Part shown: in pieces, positions 46,242 through 55,734 of the stretch | Layout of the letters: each line of letters begins with the position of its first letter | How positions within the stretch are numbered: position 1 is the stretch's first letter | NCBI RefSeq assembly: GCF_010729665.1 | Contig: NZ_AP022611.1 | Coordinates: 62,001 to 126,000, forward strand | Direction of reading: 5' to 3' | DNA: 64,000 nucleotides | Source: Mycolicibacterium madagascariense | GTDB taxonomy: Bacteria; Actinomycetota; Actinomycetes; Mycobacteriales; Mycobacteriaceae | The notes under the pieces: generated by a model | Databases searched by the model: none | Seen by the model: the letters and a program-made list of their open reading frames with translations, nothing else | Told to the model about the DNA's origin: nothing | Made by a program: the position numbers and the translations under genes

Positions 46242-46301
46242 TGACCTGCGTCACTTCAGCATCATTGGACTTGCCACACCCCTTCACATTGGAGCCACCC
46301 C

Positions 46302-49271
46302 ATGACCGCGCACCCACCCCGTGTCAATCCACTGTTCTCGTCTTCCTCGCCGATCCAGTCGGCCACCGCCGCCCGATCGCGGCAGGCAGCTCAACGTGCC
46401 GTCAAGTTCGGTGGGTTCGGCGGGATGGCCGTAGCAGCATGGCTTGTCACCGCGGTCGCCACTGGCTACGGAGTATCCGCGGCCGACACCACCGGCACGT
46501 CATCGGACTCTTCGTCGGCGAGTTCATCAACCTCATCGTCGACGAGCGAGGGGTCAGATCGCACATCGACCGGCACCGGCACCGGGGTCGGGCCGGACTC
46601 CACGAACGGCGCCTCCAACACCTCGACGCCGAAGAAGACCGACGGCGAGTCGGCGCCGGCGACCAGATCGTCGTCGACCACGACGGGAGCATCGGCGACC
46701 GACACCACCAAGGAGTCGGGCGGTGAGTCCCCGAGCAAGCAGGTCGCACCCGGTGTGACCGTTAGCAGCAGTGGAGAAGTGCGAAGCAGTACGACAACGT
46801 CGAAAGAATCGGCGAACCCGCCCGCGAAGGACCCACAGTCACCTGAGGAGGCTTCCGACCCCGAAGTGCCCAGCGAGCCGGGCACCCCCGCCGCGACGAC
46901 CGAGCCCATCCAGGAAACCGGCCCACCGCTGCTTCCCGTGCTCGAATCCGAGCAGACGAAACCAGGGCCCGTCGACAACGATTCGAAGTCGACTCTTCCA
47001 ATCGCTGTCAAAGCAACGGCGTCAACGGCACTTCCGCCCACGGCCGCGGTAGACCCCGAGGATTCCTCCTCGGCCGCGGAATCGGCGGACACTGTGAGCA
47101 CCTCGACCGGAGTAGCCCTGGCGAGAACGTTCAAGACCACGTTTACGGGCGATGCGTTCCCTGCCGCCGCGGTGACTGCAGCCGTCACGCCCATCGCGCC
47201 CGTCACCCAGGTCGCTGCTCCAGCAACCGGCTTGGTGGGTCTCCTCAATGCCGTCGTCACCAACCTCCTCAACCCCTTCCTCGCGCCGGCTCCCGCCACG
47301 GGTGACCCCTTCACACCGGTGGTTTGGGCCGTCCTGGCATACGTGCGCCGCAACTTCTTCAACGAAGCCCCGGCCATCACCTACGACCCGACTACGACGG
47401 TGCAGACCGGCCAGACACTCACCGGCACCATCGGAGCAACCGACCCCGAGGGTGATGCCGTGACCTACACGGTCACGAAGGGTCCGAAGTACGGCACCCT
47501 GACCATCGATCAAGCGACCGGTAACTTCACCTACACGCCCAACGACATCGATTACGATGCAGCACAGACCGATTCGTTCACGGTGTCGGCCGCCGACGGC
47601 AAGTTCAACCTGCTCAGCCTGGTTGGCGTGCCACATAGCACAGGCGCGGAGATCAAGGTCAACGTACTGAGTCCGCACGCCGACCGAGTGATCGTCAATC
47701 TGCCCGCCGGCTTCACCGACGCCCAGATTCCGCGGTTCGCGGCGGACGGACAATCCCTTCTGTTCAGCGCCACACCCCCGGGTGCGGCGGCAGACGCACG
47801 CCTGGAGATCTATCACGTCAACGTCGATGGAACCGGATTGAACTGCGTCACGTGCGGCATTGCCGACCCCACCCCCCTTCGTGCCGGCACCACTGCACCA
47901 CGGGACCTGTTCAAGCCCGTTCCCTTCGACGACGGCACCGGGCGGATCCTGTTCCAATCAGTCGACCCGACCACTGGGGCCTACACCCACGTCATCTACG
48001 AAAGCGATACCAAGGGAGCGCGACTCGTTCAAGTTCTGACGCCGGCGGGCAAGCCAGGAGTCATCGTCACCGATCCGCAGCGTGAGATGAGGATCTCGCC
48101 GGACGGGACCCACGTGCTGTTCAGCCAAATCCAACTGGTGCCGAATCCACTGGACCCTCCTGGCTTCATCACGGCGGTACCCATCGTGGGCGCGCTGACT
48201 CCTGGCGTTGATGCCAACGGCCGCGAGGTCTACACCGTCACCGACGCTCGGGTCGTCAACCCGGTCGGCGAAGGCAAACAGTGGACGAAGGACGGCAAGG
48301 GCGTGATAGTCCTGGGCGGCCTCTACGAAGCCGGCAACGTCGACGATGTCGTCGTCGACGTTGCGACCGGACAGGTGACACGATTGACCGCCAACCTCGA
48401 TTACGACGAGGACGCCGACCTGTCACCCAACAATCAGTGGCTCGTCATCGACAGCGCTCGCGGCCTGGATGCACTGACGCCGGTGACCAAGATCGAGCGG
48501 CCGCCCTTCGTAGCGCTATTGGTCCAGGGGAACGCCTACTACGCCTACGCGGGTACCTCGAACTATACGAACGTCACCAACCAGCCATGGCTGGTTGCAG
48601 TACAGGACGACTTGAAGGGGGAGAACGGCATTCCCCTGTTCGTCAGCGACGACCCCTCCACCCCCGAGGACGAAGGCGACGGATGGACCGCCCGGAGCAT
48701 GCCCAGCTGGAATGCCGACGGTACCCAGGTCGCGTTCTGGGAGGCCAACGCATCGGGCCAGTCACGTCTGGTCGTGACCAACCTGAAGTACACCACCAGC
48801 GTGGGGACGGTAACCGACGACACGACGCCCGCGGTGTCTACGACCTTGCCGACGCTGGCCTCCAACACCCCACAGCACGTGACCTTGCCGGATGCTGGAA
48901 CCGTCGCGGCACCAAAGGTTTACGAAGGTCCGGGCGGCGGCACCGCTGAGGTCAGCGAGACGGTCGACGCCACAACGGGCCACGTCGTGCGCACTGCAAA
49001 GTACATCGACTACGTCAATGGTCAGGGCATGATCCTCAACGGTACGGAGACGACCAACCAGAGCGCAGCGGAGAACACCATCCACTACGTCGCCGCGATC
49101 ACCGTGACGGGGACCCACACTGGGTCCTTGACCGGGGACGTGACGATTGGCAAGTTGACGCGGACGGTCGTTCCGACGACACCCGGTTCGCAAATCACGA
49201 CGACCCTCGATGGGGAGACGCTGACCTTCTTGGACCCGGCGAGGATTGCGTCGGCTCAAGCCGGCACCTAG
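46302..49271 (+). CDS. Large secreted protein: Ser/Thr-rich linker, cadherin-like repeat and PD40/TolB-like propeller
   Basis: 989 aa. The N-terminus has a long signal-type region with a hydrophobic core (GMAVAAWLVTAVATGYGVSAA, about residues 45-65). Residues about 65-260 are a low-complexity Ser/Thr/Pro/Glu-rich segment. A cadherin/VCBS-like unit at about 360-450 contains ATDPEGDAVTYTV and GNFTYTPND. From about 460 several PD40/TolB-like blades follow (RFAADGQSLLFSA; RISPDGTHVLFSQ; LSPNNQWLVIDSA; SWNADGTQVAFWEA). It is likely cell-wall associated. Two tandem operators precede it, and GGAG lies eight to ten bases before the ATG. It may bind the substrate or its source material outside the cell; this is inferred from context. 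Confidence 0.82.
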   Translation: MTAHPPRVNPLFSSSSPIQSATAARSRQAAQRAVKFGGFGGMAVAAWLVTAVATGYGVSAADTTGTSSDSSSASSSTSSSTSEGSDRTSTGTGTGVGPDSTNGASNTSTPKKTDGESAPATRSSSTTTGASATDTTKESGGESPSKQVAPGVTVSSSGEVRSSTTTSKESANPPAKDPQSPEEASDPEVPSEPGTPAATTEPIQETGPPLLPVLESEQTKPGPVDNDSKSTLPIAVKATASTALPPTAAVDPEDSSSAAESADTVSTSTGVALARTFKTTFTGDAFPAAAVTAAVTPIAPVTQVAAPATGLVGLLNAVVTNLLNPFLAPAPATGDPFTPVVWAVLAYVRRNFFNEAPAITYDPTTTVQTGQTLTGTIGATDPEGDAVTYTVTKGPKYGTLTIDQATGNFTYTPNDIDYDAAQTDSFTVSAADGKFNLLSLVGVPHSTGAEIKVNVLSPHADRVIVNLPAGFTDAQIPRFAADGQSLLFSATPPGAAADARLEIYHVNVDGTGLNCVTCGIADPTPLRAGTTAPRDLFKPVPFDDGTGRILFQSVDPTTGAYTHVIYESDTKGARLVQVLTPAGKPGVIVTDPQREMRISPDGTHVLFSQIQLVPNPLDPPGFITAVPIVGALTPGVDANGREVYTVTDARVVNPVGEGKQWTKDGKGVIVLGGLYEAGNVDDVVVDVATGQVTRLTANLDYDEDADLSPNNQWLVIDSARGLDALTPVTKIERPPFVALLVQGNAYYAYAGTSNYTNVTNQPWLVAVQDDLKGENGIPLFVSDDPSTPEDEGDGWTARSMPSWNADGTQVAFWEANASGQSRLVVTNLKYTTSVGTVTDDTTPAVSTTLPTLASNTPQHVTLPDAGTVAAPKVYEGPGGGTAEVSETVDATTGHVVRTAKYIDYVNGQGMILNGTETTNQSAAENTIHYVAAITVTGTHTGSLTGDVTIGKLTRTVVPTTPGSQITTTLDGETLTFLDPARIASAQAGT

Positions 49272-49400
49272 TCGATGGGGGAGAGGTCGGCTGTCCACCT
49301 GCGCGGCGGCCGGCCGACCTCGCCTCGACGTCGCGCGGACACCTACGCGCTTACTTCTGCCGACAGGCAGCCATCACCACGGAACACGAGACGAGGCACG

Positions 49401-50777
49401 ATGCCCAAGCGCATGATCTTCACCCTTCTGGTGATGGACTCCATCGGTCACAACTTTCATGGCATCTGGCGACATCCCCGTGCACGCAACCGCGAGTTCA
49501 AGGCATTCGACCCCTGGGTGGACCTCGCCAAGCGGGCTGAGCAGGCCAAGGTCGACGCATTCTTCTTCACCGATGTCATTGGCGTGCAGGGGCAGTACAA
49601 GGGGTCCAGCGACGTCGTCTTCGAGATGGCGATGAACGTGCCCATCGGCGACTGCACCATGCTGATACCCGCGATGGCCCACCAGACCCAGGACATTGGC
49701 TTCCTCTACACCAGCTCGGTGATCCAGCACCATCCCTTCGTATTCGCCCGCGCCGCCTCCACACTGGATCACTTGAGCAACGGCCGCATCGGTTGGAACA
49801 TCGTCACCTCCGCCAACGAACAAGCGTTCCGAAATCTCGGCCTGCCGGGGAATCTGTCGCACGACGAGCGCTACGCGTGGGCCAAGGAGTACGTCGACGT
49901 GACCTACAAGCTGTGGGAGGGCTCCTGGGATGTCGACGCCATCGTCGACGACCCGGCGGCTGGCATCTACGCCGACCCGGCCAAGGTGCACCCCATCAAG
50001 CACGACGGCGAGCGGTACAGCGTCGACGGGTTCAACCTGATGGAACCCTCGCCGCAGCGAACACCGGTGCTCGCGCAAGCCGGCGGCTCCCCGGCAGGAC
50101 TGGACTTCGCCAGCAGGCACGCCGAGCTGATGTTCCTCTCGGCGATGTCACTGGAGACCATTACCCAACAGATCGCCGGCGTCCGAACCATGGCCCGGGA
50201 GCAGGGTCGCCGCGACGGGGACATCCTCTTCCTGCAGGGCATGATGTTCATCGTCGGGTCCACCGACGAAGAGGCCCATCGCAAGTGGGGCGAACTCGAG
50301 GAATACCGCAGTCAGGAAGCCCAGACCGCCTACTTCTCGAGCCTCAGCGGCATGGATCTCGGCCGGTTCGATGCCGCTACCCACCTCGAAGACATCCTCG
50401 ACGATATTCCGGGAATCCGCGGCGCGTTCCTTTCGATGATCAATGCGTGGCCGGCCGGAGCGAAGCCAACGATCAAGGACTTCCTGACCTCCTTGTCGTT
50501 GCCGCAGATGGTCGTTGGATCACCCGAGACCATCGCCTCGCGCCTCTTCGAGTATCAGTCCGCGGGAGTCGACGGCGTGCAGATCATGAATGCCCTGATG
50601 CCGGAGAGCTATCACGACTTCTTCGACTACGTCGTACCCGTGCTCCAGGACAAGGGACTGATGCAGACCCAGTACCACCCTGGTACCTTGCGGGAGAAAC
50701 TCTTCGAGACGCCCACAGCAGACATCGGCGAGCGCCACCCGGCGTATGGCTACCGCGGCATGTTTTGCAGCGAGTGA
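49401..50777 (+). CDS. LLM-class flavin-dependent monooxygenase (NtaA/SnaA/DszA type)
   Basis: 458-aa FMNH2-dependent bacterial luciferase-like monooxygenase. The opening RMIFTLLVMDSIGHNFHGIWRHP and the segments HHPFVFARAASTLDHLSNGR and GWNIVTSANEQAFRNLG mark the NtaA/SnaA/SoxA branch (nitrilotriacetate monooxygenase, DszA-type). It needs a flavin reductase, which is not adjacent. ATG 49401 has GAGG just upstream. 129 bp separate it from the secreted protein and no operator copy is seen in that gap, so it may be read through from 46200. It is convergent with the tetR gene. Confidence 0.9.
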   Translation: MPKRMIFTLLVMDSIGHNFHGIWRHPRARNREFKAFDPWVDLAKRAEQAKVDAFFFTDVIGVQGQYKGSSDVVFEMAMNVPIGDCTMLIPAMAHQTQDIGFLYTSSVIQHHPFVFARAASTLDHLSNGRIGWNIVTSANEQAFRNLGLPGNLSHDERYAWAKEYVDVTYKLWEGSWDVDAIVDDPAAGIYADPAKVHPIKHDGERYSVDGFNLMEPSPQRTPVLAQAGGSPAGLDFASRHAELMFLSAMSLETITQQIAGVRTMAREQGRRDGDILFLQGMMFIVGSTDEEAHRKWGELEEYRSQEAQTAYFSSLSGMDLGRFDAATHLEDILDDIPGIRGAFLSMINAWPAGAKPTIKDFLTSLSLPQMVVGSPETIASRLFEYQSAGVDGVQIMNALMPESYHDFFDYVVPVLQDKGLMQTQYHPGTLREKLFETPTADIGERHPAYGYRGMFCSE

Positions 50778-50817
50778 ACGAACGACCGACGCACCGTCAG
50801 AGCACGGTCACCGTCGC

Positions 50818-51465
50818 TCACGCCTTGCGCACGGGGGTACGTCGGCGCGAATTCGGCTTTCGCTTCGGCACTTCGGGCCGAGGCTCCACGGCGTCGATGT
50901 ATTGCTCGAAGGCCTCGGTCACTTCCGCGTGTGCCGACGTCACGCCAATTCCCTCTTCGAGATTGAGGAGCTTCGGCAGACCCGACATCAACAACTGCAA
51001 CGCAGGCAAGGAGAGATCGCCGATTGGCCGCGCGCTCTTGCCGAACTTCGCGACGAGTGCCTCCAGTTGGATCTTGCGGACACCCTCGGTGGCATTCGCG
51101 ATCTCTGCCCGGATTGACTTGCGGTGATTTCCCAGGGCCATGAACTCGGTCATCATCGCACCGGTCGCCTCCTGCCAGGAGTACTCCCAGACCGCGCGCA
51201 GGGGATCCTCGGTGCGGCGTGCGAACGCGTCGGCCAGGTAGGCCAGGCTGCGCTCGGAGTAGCGCTTGATCGCGGCCACGAAGATGTCGTCGAGGGTGGG
51301 AAAGTAGTACTGCACCAGGCTGGGCGTAACGCCGGCCTTCGACGCCAGCGTCCGGTACGTCACGCTCGCGTAGCCCTCGTCGAGCATGGTCTTCTCGACG
51401 CAGTCGAGAAGAATGTCCCGAGTTTTGGACGTTTCGGCGCCAATGCGCCGCGACGATGTCGCCAT
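50818..51465 (-). CDS. TetR-family regulator, probable regulator of the surrounding block
   Basis: 215-aa TetR-type regulator. The N-terminal helix-turn-helix spans about residues 15-60 (RDILLDCVEKTMLDEGYASV, TYRTLASKAGVTPSLVQYYF), and the C-terminal ligand domain is helical, ending with a basic tail (PKRKPNSRRRTPVRKA). ATG 51465 is chosen: GGGAG is just upstream and the extended frame to 51534 would cross the operator. The gene is divergent from the SnoaL operon, with operator copy 10 between, so autoregulation is expected. It is the only regulator gene in the window, and all eleven operator copies lie within 27 kb around it; the assignment to these sites is inference. Confidence 0.9.
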   Translation of the reverse strand: MATSSRRIGAETSKTRDILLDCVEKTMLDEGYASVTYRTLASKAGVTPSLVQYYFPTLDDIFVAAIKRYSERSLAYLADAFARRTEDPLRAVWEYSWQEATGAMMTEFMALGNHRKSIRAEIANATEGVRKIQLEALVAKFGKSARPIGDLSLPALQLLMSGLPKLLNLEEGIGVTSAHAEVTEAFEQYIDAVEPRPEVPKRKPNSRRRTPVRKA

Positions 51466-51512
51466 GGTCTCCCGATCTGTTCGCTGAACGTATTCTGACA
51501 CCCAATCCACTG

Positions 51513-51528
51513 CTGTACGGTCGTATAG
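51513..51528. promoter_or_regulatory. Operator copy 10, CTGTACGGTCGTATAG
   Basis: Between tetR (-) and the SnoaL-ALDH operon (+). TATAGT (51524-51529) overlaps its right arm as a probable -10 for the rightward transcript. Confidence 0.78.
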
Positions 51529-51536
51529 TCTCATTT

Positions 51537-52157
51537 GTGTGCCGACACGGGTCGGTACCGACCTACTCGACCGGCAGGACGACGATGACCAGCTCCCTCA
51601 CTTCCAGCTCCCTGGAATCGCTCCAGAAGGACGTCCGCTATCTCATGGATCGCACCGAGATCCTCGATAGCATCTCGCGCCACGCCCGCGGCTGCGACCG
51701 TCACGACGTCGACCTCATCACCTCGGCCTATCACGGCGACGGTGTCGATGAGCATGGCCACGCCGTCAACTCGGGCCCGGATTACGGAGAGTGGGCCAAC
51801 CGCACCCACGCCGAGACGTCCCGTGTGCACACCCACAACATCACCACCCACAGCTGCGAGATCGACGGCGACACCGCACACGCCGAGAGCTACGTCCTCG
51901 TGGTGCTGATCGGACCGGACACCAAGAGTGCCCAGTTCATCACCGGTCGCTACCTCGACCGACTCGAGCGTCGCGACGACCAGTGGCGCATCGTCGTCCG
52001 ACGATCCACGGTCGAAGGAATGTTCATCGGCGACGCACGGGTACTGCAGTCACCGTTCTTCACCGAGAAGGGCTACCTCGTCGGCACGCGCAATCGCGAC
52101 GACCTGTCCTACGAACGCCCGCTCAGCATCGACACTCCAGCACCCGCACGGTGGTAG
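51537..52157 (+). CDS. SnoaL-like (NTF2-fold) protein
   Basis: Small alpha+beta-barrel protein of the SnoaL_4-type: RTEILDSISRHARGCDRHDVDLI and the Trp/His-rich barrel (HTHNITTHSCEIDGD; RYLDRLERRDDQWRIVVRR). Many members act as ketosteroid-isomerase-like enzymes or dehydratases; catalytic residues cannot be fixed here. GTG 51537 lies seven bases after the TATAGT -10, matching the leaderless pattern of neighbouring genes (206 aa). The alternative ATG 51585 with AGGA upstream gives 190 aa and is the natural domain start, so the N-terminus is uncertain. Confidence 0.8.
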   Translation: MCRHGSVPTYSTGRTTMTSSLTSSSLESLQKDVRYLMDRTEILDSISRHARGCDRHDVDLITSAYHGDGVDEHGHAVNSGPDYGEWANRTHAETSRVHTHNITTHSCEIDGDTAHAESYVLVVLIGPDTKSAQFITGRYLDRLERRDDQWRIVVRRSTVEGMFIGDARVLQSPFFTEKGYLVGTRNRDDLSYERPLSIDTPAPARW

Positions 52158-52159
52158 CG

Positions 52160-53638
52160 ATGACCACCACCGATACGGGCATCCAGGCCGGCGAGCAGCG
52201 GATGCTCATCGACGGCGAGCTACAACTCACCGACGGCGGCACCCTGTTCGACGTCGAGCATCCCGGCAGCGGCCAAGTCGTCGGCCAGGCCACCGATGCA
52301 ACGGTCGCCGACATGGCGCGTGCGGTCGGCGCGGCGTGGCGAGCGTCCGAGAACGCGAACTGGGCCAGAGACATCGAGTTCCGCTTCCACTGCCTGATGC
52401 AGTTGCACGACGCGCTGGACCGGAACAAGGAACGGCTGCGCCGCGTGCTGGTGACCGAGGTCGGGTGCCCGATCAGCGTCACCGGCGCCCAGATCGAGGA
52501 GCCGATCGCCGAAGTCAAGCACTGGGCCGAGCATGGGCGCAACTTCGAGTACTTGGTCGACACCGGCATCCACCAGACCCATCTCGGACCTGCCCGCCGC
52601 AAACTGTCCTACGAGCCCGTCGGGGTGGTGGGTGCGATCACTCCGTGGAACGTGCCGTTCTACCTGAACGTCGCCGAGACCGTCCCGGCGCTCATGGCCG
52701 GCAACACCGTGGTCCTCAAACCGGCCCAGCTCACTCCGTGGTCGGGCACCGAACTGGGTCGTATCGTCGCCGAGGAGACCGACATCCCCGCGGGGGTCTT
52801 CAACGTGGTGTCCTCAAATGCTAATGAGGTGGGTGCTGCGCTGTCGGCCGACCCACGTGTCGACATGATCACCTTCACCGGCTCGACGGCCACCGGACGG
52901 GCGATCCTGGCCGCCGGCGCCGCCACCGTCAAGAAGACCTTGTTGGAGTTGGGTGGCAAGTCGGCCCACATCGTGCTCGACGACGCGCACTTCGGGTCGG
53001 CGTTGCCGCTGGCGGCGATGATGGCGTGCGTGATGTCGGGTCAATCCTGCATCCTGCCCAGCCGAATACTGCTGCCGCGCAGCCGCTACGACGAAGGAGT
53101 GGCCGTACTCAAAGCCGCGATGGAGAACTTCCCGGTCGGGGACCCGTGGACTCCCGGCATCATGCAGGGGCCGCAGATCAGCGCCGCGCAGAGGCAGAAG
53201 GTACTCGGGCTGATCGCCAGTGGAATCGAATCCGGCGCCAGACTGGTGACCGGCGGTGGGGTGCCCGAGAATCTGCCCAACGGCTACTACACCCAACCCA
53301 CCCTGCTGGCCGACGTCGACCCCGACTGCCAGGTCGCCCAGGAGGAGATCTTTGGGCCGGTGCTGACCGTCACCCCGTACGACAACGACGACGAGGCCGT
53401 CGCCATCGCCAACAACAGCATCTACGGCCTATCCGGTGAAGTCAGCGGAACCGACGTCGACCGGGCCTTCGCCATCGCTCAGCGCATGCGCACCGGAAAC
53501 GTCACCATCAACGGCAAGAGTCACTTCGGAATCGCCAGCCCGTTCGGCGGAACGAAGCAAAGCGGACTGGGCTACCGCAACGGCACCCACGGATACGCCG
53601 AGTACCTCGCCATCAAGACCATCGGTCTCCCGGAATAG
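52160..53638 (+). CDS. NAD(P)-dependent aldehyde dehydrogenase
   Basis: 492-aa aldehyde dehydrogenase: ITPWNVPFYLNVAETVPAL, TGSTATGRAI cofactor loop, catalytic Glu in LELGGKSAH, catalytic Cys in MSGQSCILPSR, and the terminal FGGTKQSGLGYRNG. ATG 52160, two bases after the SnoaL stop. Second gene of the operon; oxidises an aldehyde to the acid, as the enzyme at 13078 may do in the left block. Confidence 0.92.
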   Translation: MTTTDTGIQAGEQRMLIDGELQLTDGGTLFDVEHPGSGQVVGQATDATVADMARAVGAAWRASENANWARDIEFRFHCLMQLHDALDRNKERLRRVLVTEVGCPISVTGAQIEEPIAEVKHWAEHGRNFEYLVDTGIHQTHLGPARRKLSYEPVGVVGAITPWNVPFYLNVAETVPALMAGNTVVLKPAQLTPWSGTELGRIVAEETDIPAGVFNVVSSNANEVGAALSADPRVDMITFTGSTATGRAILAAGAATVKKTLLELGGKSAHIVLDDAHFGSALPLAAMMACVMSGQSCILPSRILLPRSRYDEGVAVLKAAMENFPVGDPWTPGIMQGPQISAAQRQKVLGLIASGIESGARLVTGGGVPENLPNGYYTQPTLLADVDPDCQVAQEEIFGPVLTVTPYDNDDEAVAIANNSIYGLSGEVSGTDVDRAFAIAQRMRTGNVTINGKSHFGIASPFGGTKQSGLGYRNGTHGYAEYLAIKTIGLPE

Positions 53639-53672
53639 ACAGGCACATGCGGCTTTACGACGAGGCTCGGAC

Positions 53673-54350
53673 ATGAGCATGGGCAGTGACGACCTCTGGG
53701 AGGTCATGTCCACCGCGCGATCGATCCGGCGGTTCGCCGCCGACCCGGTCGATGACCGCGTGCTGGATCGGTGCCTGGAAGCTGCCACCTGGGCGCCGTC
53801 GGGTGCCAACGCCCAGTGTTGGCGCTTCGTGGTCTTGCGGTCACCAGAGGTGCGGGCCGTCGTGGCGCGCGCCGCGGCCCAGGCGTTGGCCGTCATCGAA
53901 CCGGTCTACGGCATGTCGCGCCCCGCCGCCGCCGACGACACCCCCCGAGCACGGTCCTACCGCGCCATCTACGAACTGCACGATGGCGCCGGCGAGCATG
54001 CCTCAGTGCTCTTCGCCCAGCAGAAGCTCCCGGCCACCAGTGACCTGCTATTGGGCGGTTCCATCTTCCCCGCGATGCAGAACTTCCTGCTGGCGGCGCG
54101 GGCCATGGGACTGGGCGCCTGTCCGACCAGCTGGACTTCCTACGGCGGAGAGCAAGTTCTCCGCGAAGTGATTGGCATGCCTGACGATTGGGTCATCGCA
54201 GGGCACGTGATGATCGGGTGGCCGCGAGGAAGTCACGGGCCGGTCAGGCGACATCCGATCACCGACGTCGTCGACGTGGACCGGTGGAACCACGAGGCGG
54301 TCACCTCCTTGGACCGAGCCAACGCACAACGACGTGCTGGCACGACGTGA
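53673..54350 (+). CDS. Nitroreductase-family flavoprotein
   Basis: 225-aa nitroreductase-fold protein with the FMN motifs ARSIRRFAADPVDD and APSGANAQCWRFVV near the start and GLGACPTSWTSYGGEQVLREVIGMP near residue 155-180. It shares only the fold with the nitroreductase at 36179. ATG 53673, 34 bp after the aldehyde dehydrogenase. The last 17 bp overlap the next frame. Confidence 0.87.
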   Translation: MSMGSDDLWEVMSTARSIRRFAADPVDDRVLDRCLEAATWAPSGANAQCWRFVVLRSPEVRAVVARAAAQALAVIEPVYGMSRPAAADDTPRARSYRAIYELHDGAGEHASVLFAQQKLPATSDLLLGGSIFPAMQNFLLAARAMGLGACPTSWTSYGGEQVLREVIGMPDDWVIAGHVMIGWPRGSHGPVRRHPITDVVDVDRWNHEAVTSLDRANAQRRAGTT

Positions 54351-54651
54351 TGAGTACGCCTCCGAGACGGGACGGGTCGTAGTGGACTCCTTTGACCGGC
54401 ACCTGCTGCAGTTCGTCCTGACGTGGACACCATTTGGTGGCCCGGCGGACGAAGACACCTTTCCGCGGTTCGGTCTGCGTGCATCGGTGGTGCACGATCG
54501 ATTCATCGCCATCGCGAATTCCGTTGGGTCGCAACTGTCCACTCTCGACCATGACGACGCCGACCTGGTACGACGGGCGCAAGCTCACCTGCATGAGGCT
54601 CGACCGGTTTCCGCACCCGCGGGACACGCATCCGATAGGACCTTCGGCTGA
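54334..54651 (+). CDS. Small protein, possibly DUF3263-like
   Basis: 105 aa from GTG 54334, overlapping the nitroreductase end; the conserved-looking part begins later (VDSFDRHLLQFVLTWTPFGG, then FPRFGLRASVVHDRFIAIAN). The pattern resembles the short helical DUF3263-type proteins of actinobacteria, which may bind DNA. A start at GTG 54382 is also possible. Its TGA overlaps the ATG of the next gene (54651), so it is in the operon. Function unknown. Confidence 0.6.
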   Translation: MLARRDEYASETGRVVVDSFDRHLLQFVLTWTPFGGPADEDTFPRFGLRASVVHDRFIAIANSVGSQLSTLDHDDADLVRRAQAHLHEARPVSAPAGHASDRTFG

Positions 54652-55703
54652 TGGACAGATTGCGCGTCATCCAGTGGACCACCGGCAAGGTCGGCAAGCT
54701 CAGCACCCGCGGAATACTGGACGATCCGCGGCTCGAACTGGTTGGCGTCTACGCGCATTCGGACGACAAGGCCGGTACCGACGCAGGCACACTGTGCGGC
54801 CGACCCGAGACGGGCGTTCAAGCGACCACGGACATCGACGCGCTGATCGCTCTCGGTGCAGACACCGTGATCTACACACCGTTCATGGCCGATGTCGAGC
54901 ATGCCGTCCGGTTGCTCGAAAGCGGACTCGACGTGATCAGCACCAATCTGTTCCTCAACGTGGGCGGCATTCAGGGCGATACGAAGCAACGGCTCGCCGA
55001 CGCCTGCCGGCGGGGAGACAGCTCGCTGTACGTCACCGGGGTCAACCCAGGTTGGATCAACACGATAACTGCTGCGATGACCATGACCGCGGTCTGCCGC
55101 GGCGTCGAGATGGTGTCGGTCGCCGAGTCGGCGAACGTATCGGTATACGAGTCCGCCGAGACGTGGCGAGCGCTCGGCTTTGGACTTCCGCACGCGACAC
55201 CCGAGGTCATCGAGATGGCCCAGATGTGGCTCAGCACCTTCCACGACTCCGTCCAACGGATGGCGGTCGCGCTGCACCACACCCTCGACGACATGGAGTT
55301 CTTCATCGAGTATGCAACCGCGGCCGAGACAGTCGATCTCGGCTGGCTGCGGTTGAACAAGGACACCATTGCCGCGGTTCGAGCGGGCTGGAACGGCAAG
55401 GCGAACGGTAACACCGTCGTGCAGTCGAACGTCGCCTGGTACCTCACCAAGCATCTCAATGAGCACTTGGAGTTCGACGACGATCATTACCACGTCGTGA
55501 TCAAGGGGGAGCCCGAGGTGCAGACCCGCATCCGGTTCATCCCGCCCGAAACCTGGGGCAACCACGAATGGGACACGATGACGGCGATGCCCGCGGTGAA
55601 CGCCGCCGTCGACGTCGCCGCCGCACCCCCGGGCATTCTCACGCTGCACGACGTCGGGCTCGCTTCTGCACCGGCGGGCATCTGGTTGAACGAGCGCGCC
55701 TAA
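54651..55703 (+). CDS. DapB-like NAD(P)H-dependent dehydrogenase
   Basis: 350-aa protein of the dihydrodipicolinate reductase-like/2,4-diaminopentanoate dehydrogenase-like group. N-terminal Rossmann motif VIQWTTGKVGKLSTRGIL, then GVYAHSDDKAGTDAGTL; LESGLDVISTNLF and VTGVNPGWINT are typical of this mycobacterial family, which is common in steroid and terpenoid clusters but has no established reaction. ATG 54651 overlaps the previous stop. Last gene of the operon from 51537, convergent with the acyltransferase. Confidence 0.85.
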   Translation: MDRLRVIQWTTGKVGKLSTRGILDDPRLELVGVYAHSDDKAGTDAGTLCGRPETGVQATTDIDALIALGADTVIYTPFMADVEHAVRLLESGLDVISTNLFLNVGGIQGDTKQRLADACRRGDSSLYVTGVNPGWINTITAAMTMTAVCRGVEMVSVAESANVSVYESAETWRALGFGLPHATPEVIEMAQMWLSTFHDSVQRMAVALHHTLDDMEFFIEYATAAETVDLGWLRLNKDTIAAVRAGWNGKANGNTVVQSNVAWYLTKHLNEHLEFDDDHYHVVIKGEPEVQTRIRFIPPETWGNHEWDTMTAMPAVNAAVDVAAAPPGILTLHDVGLASAPAGIWLNERA

Positions 55704-55734
55704 CAGTCCGGTGCGTGGGCGGCCGCGACGCGAC

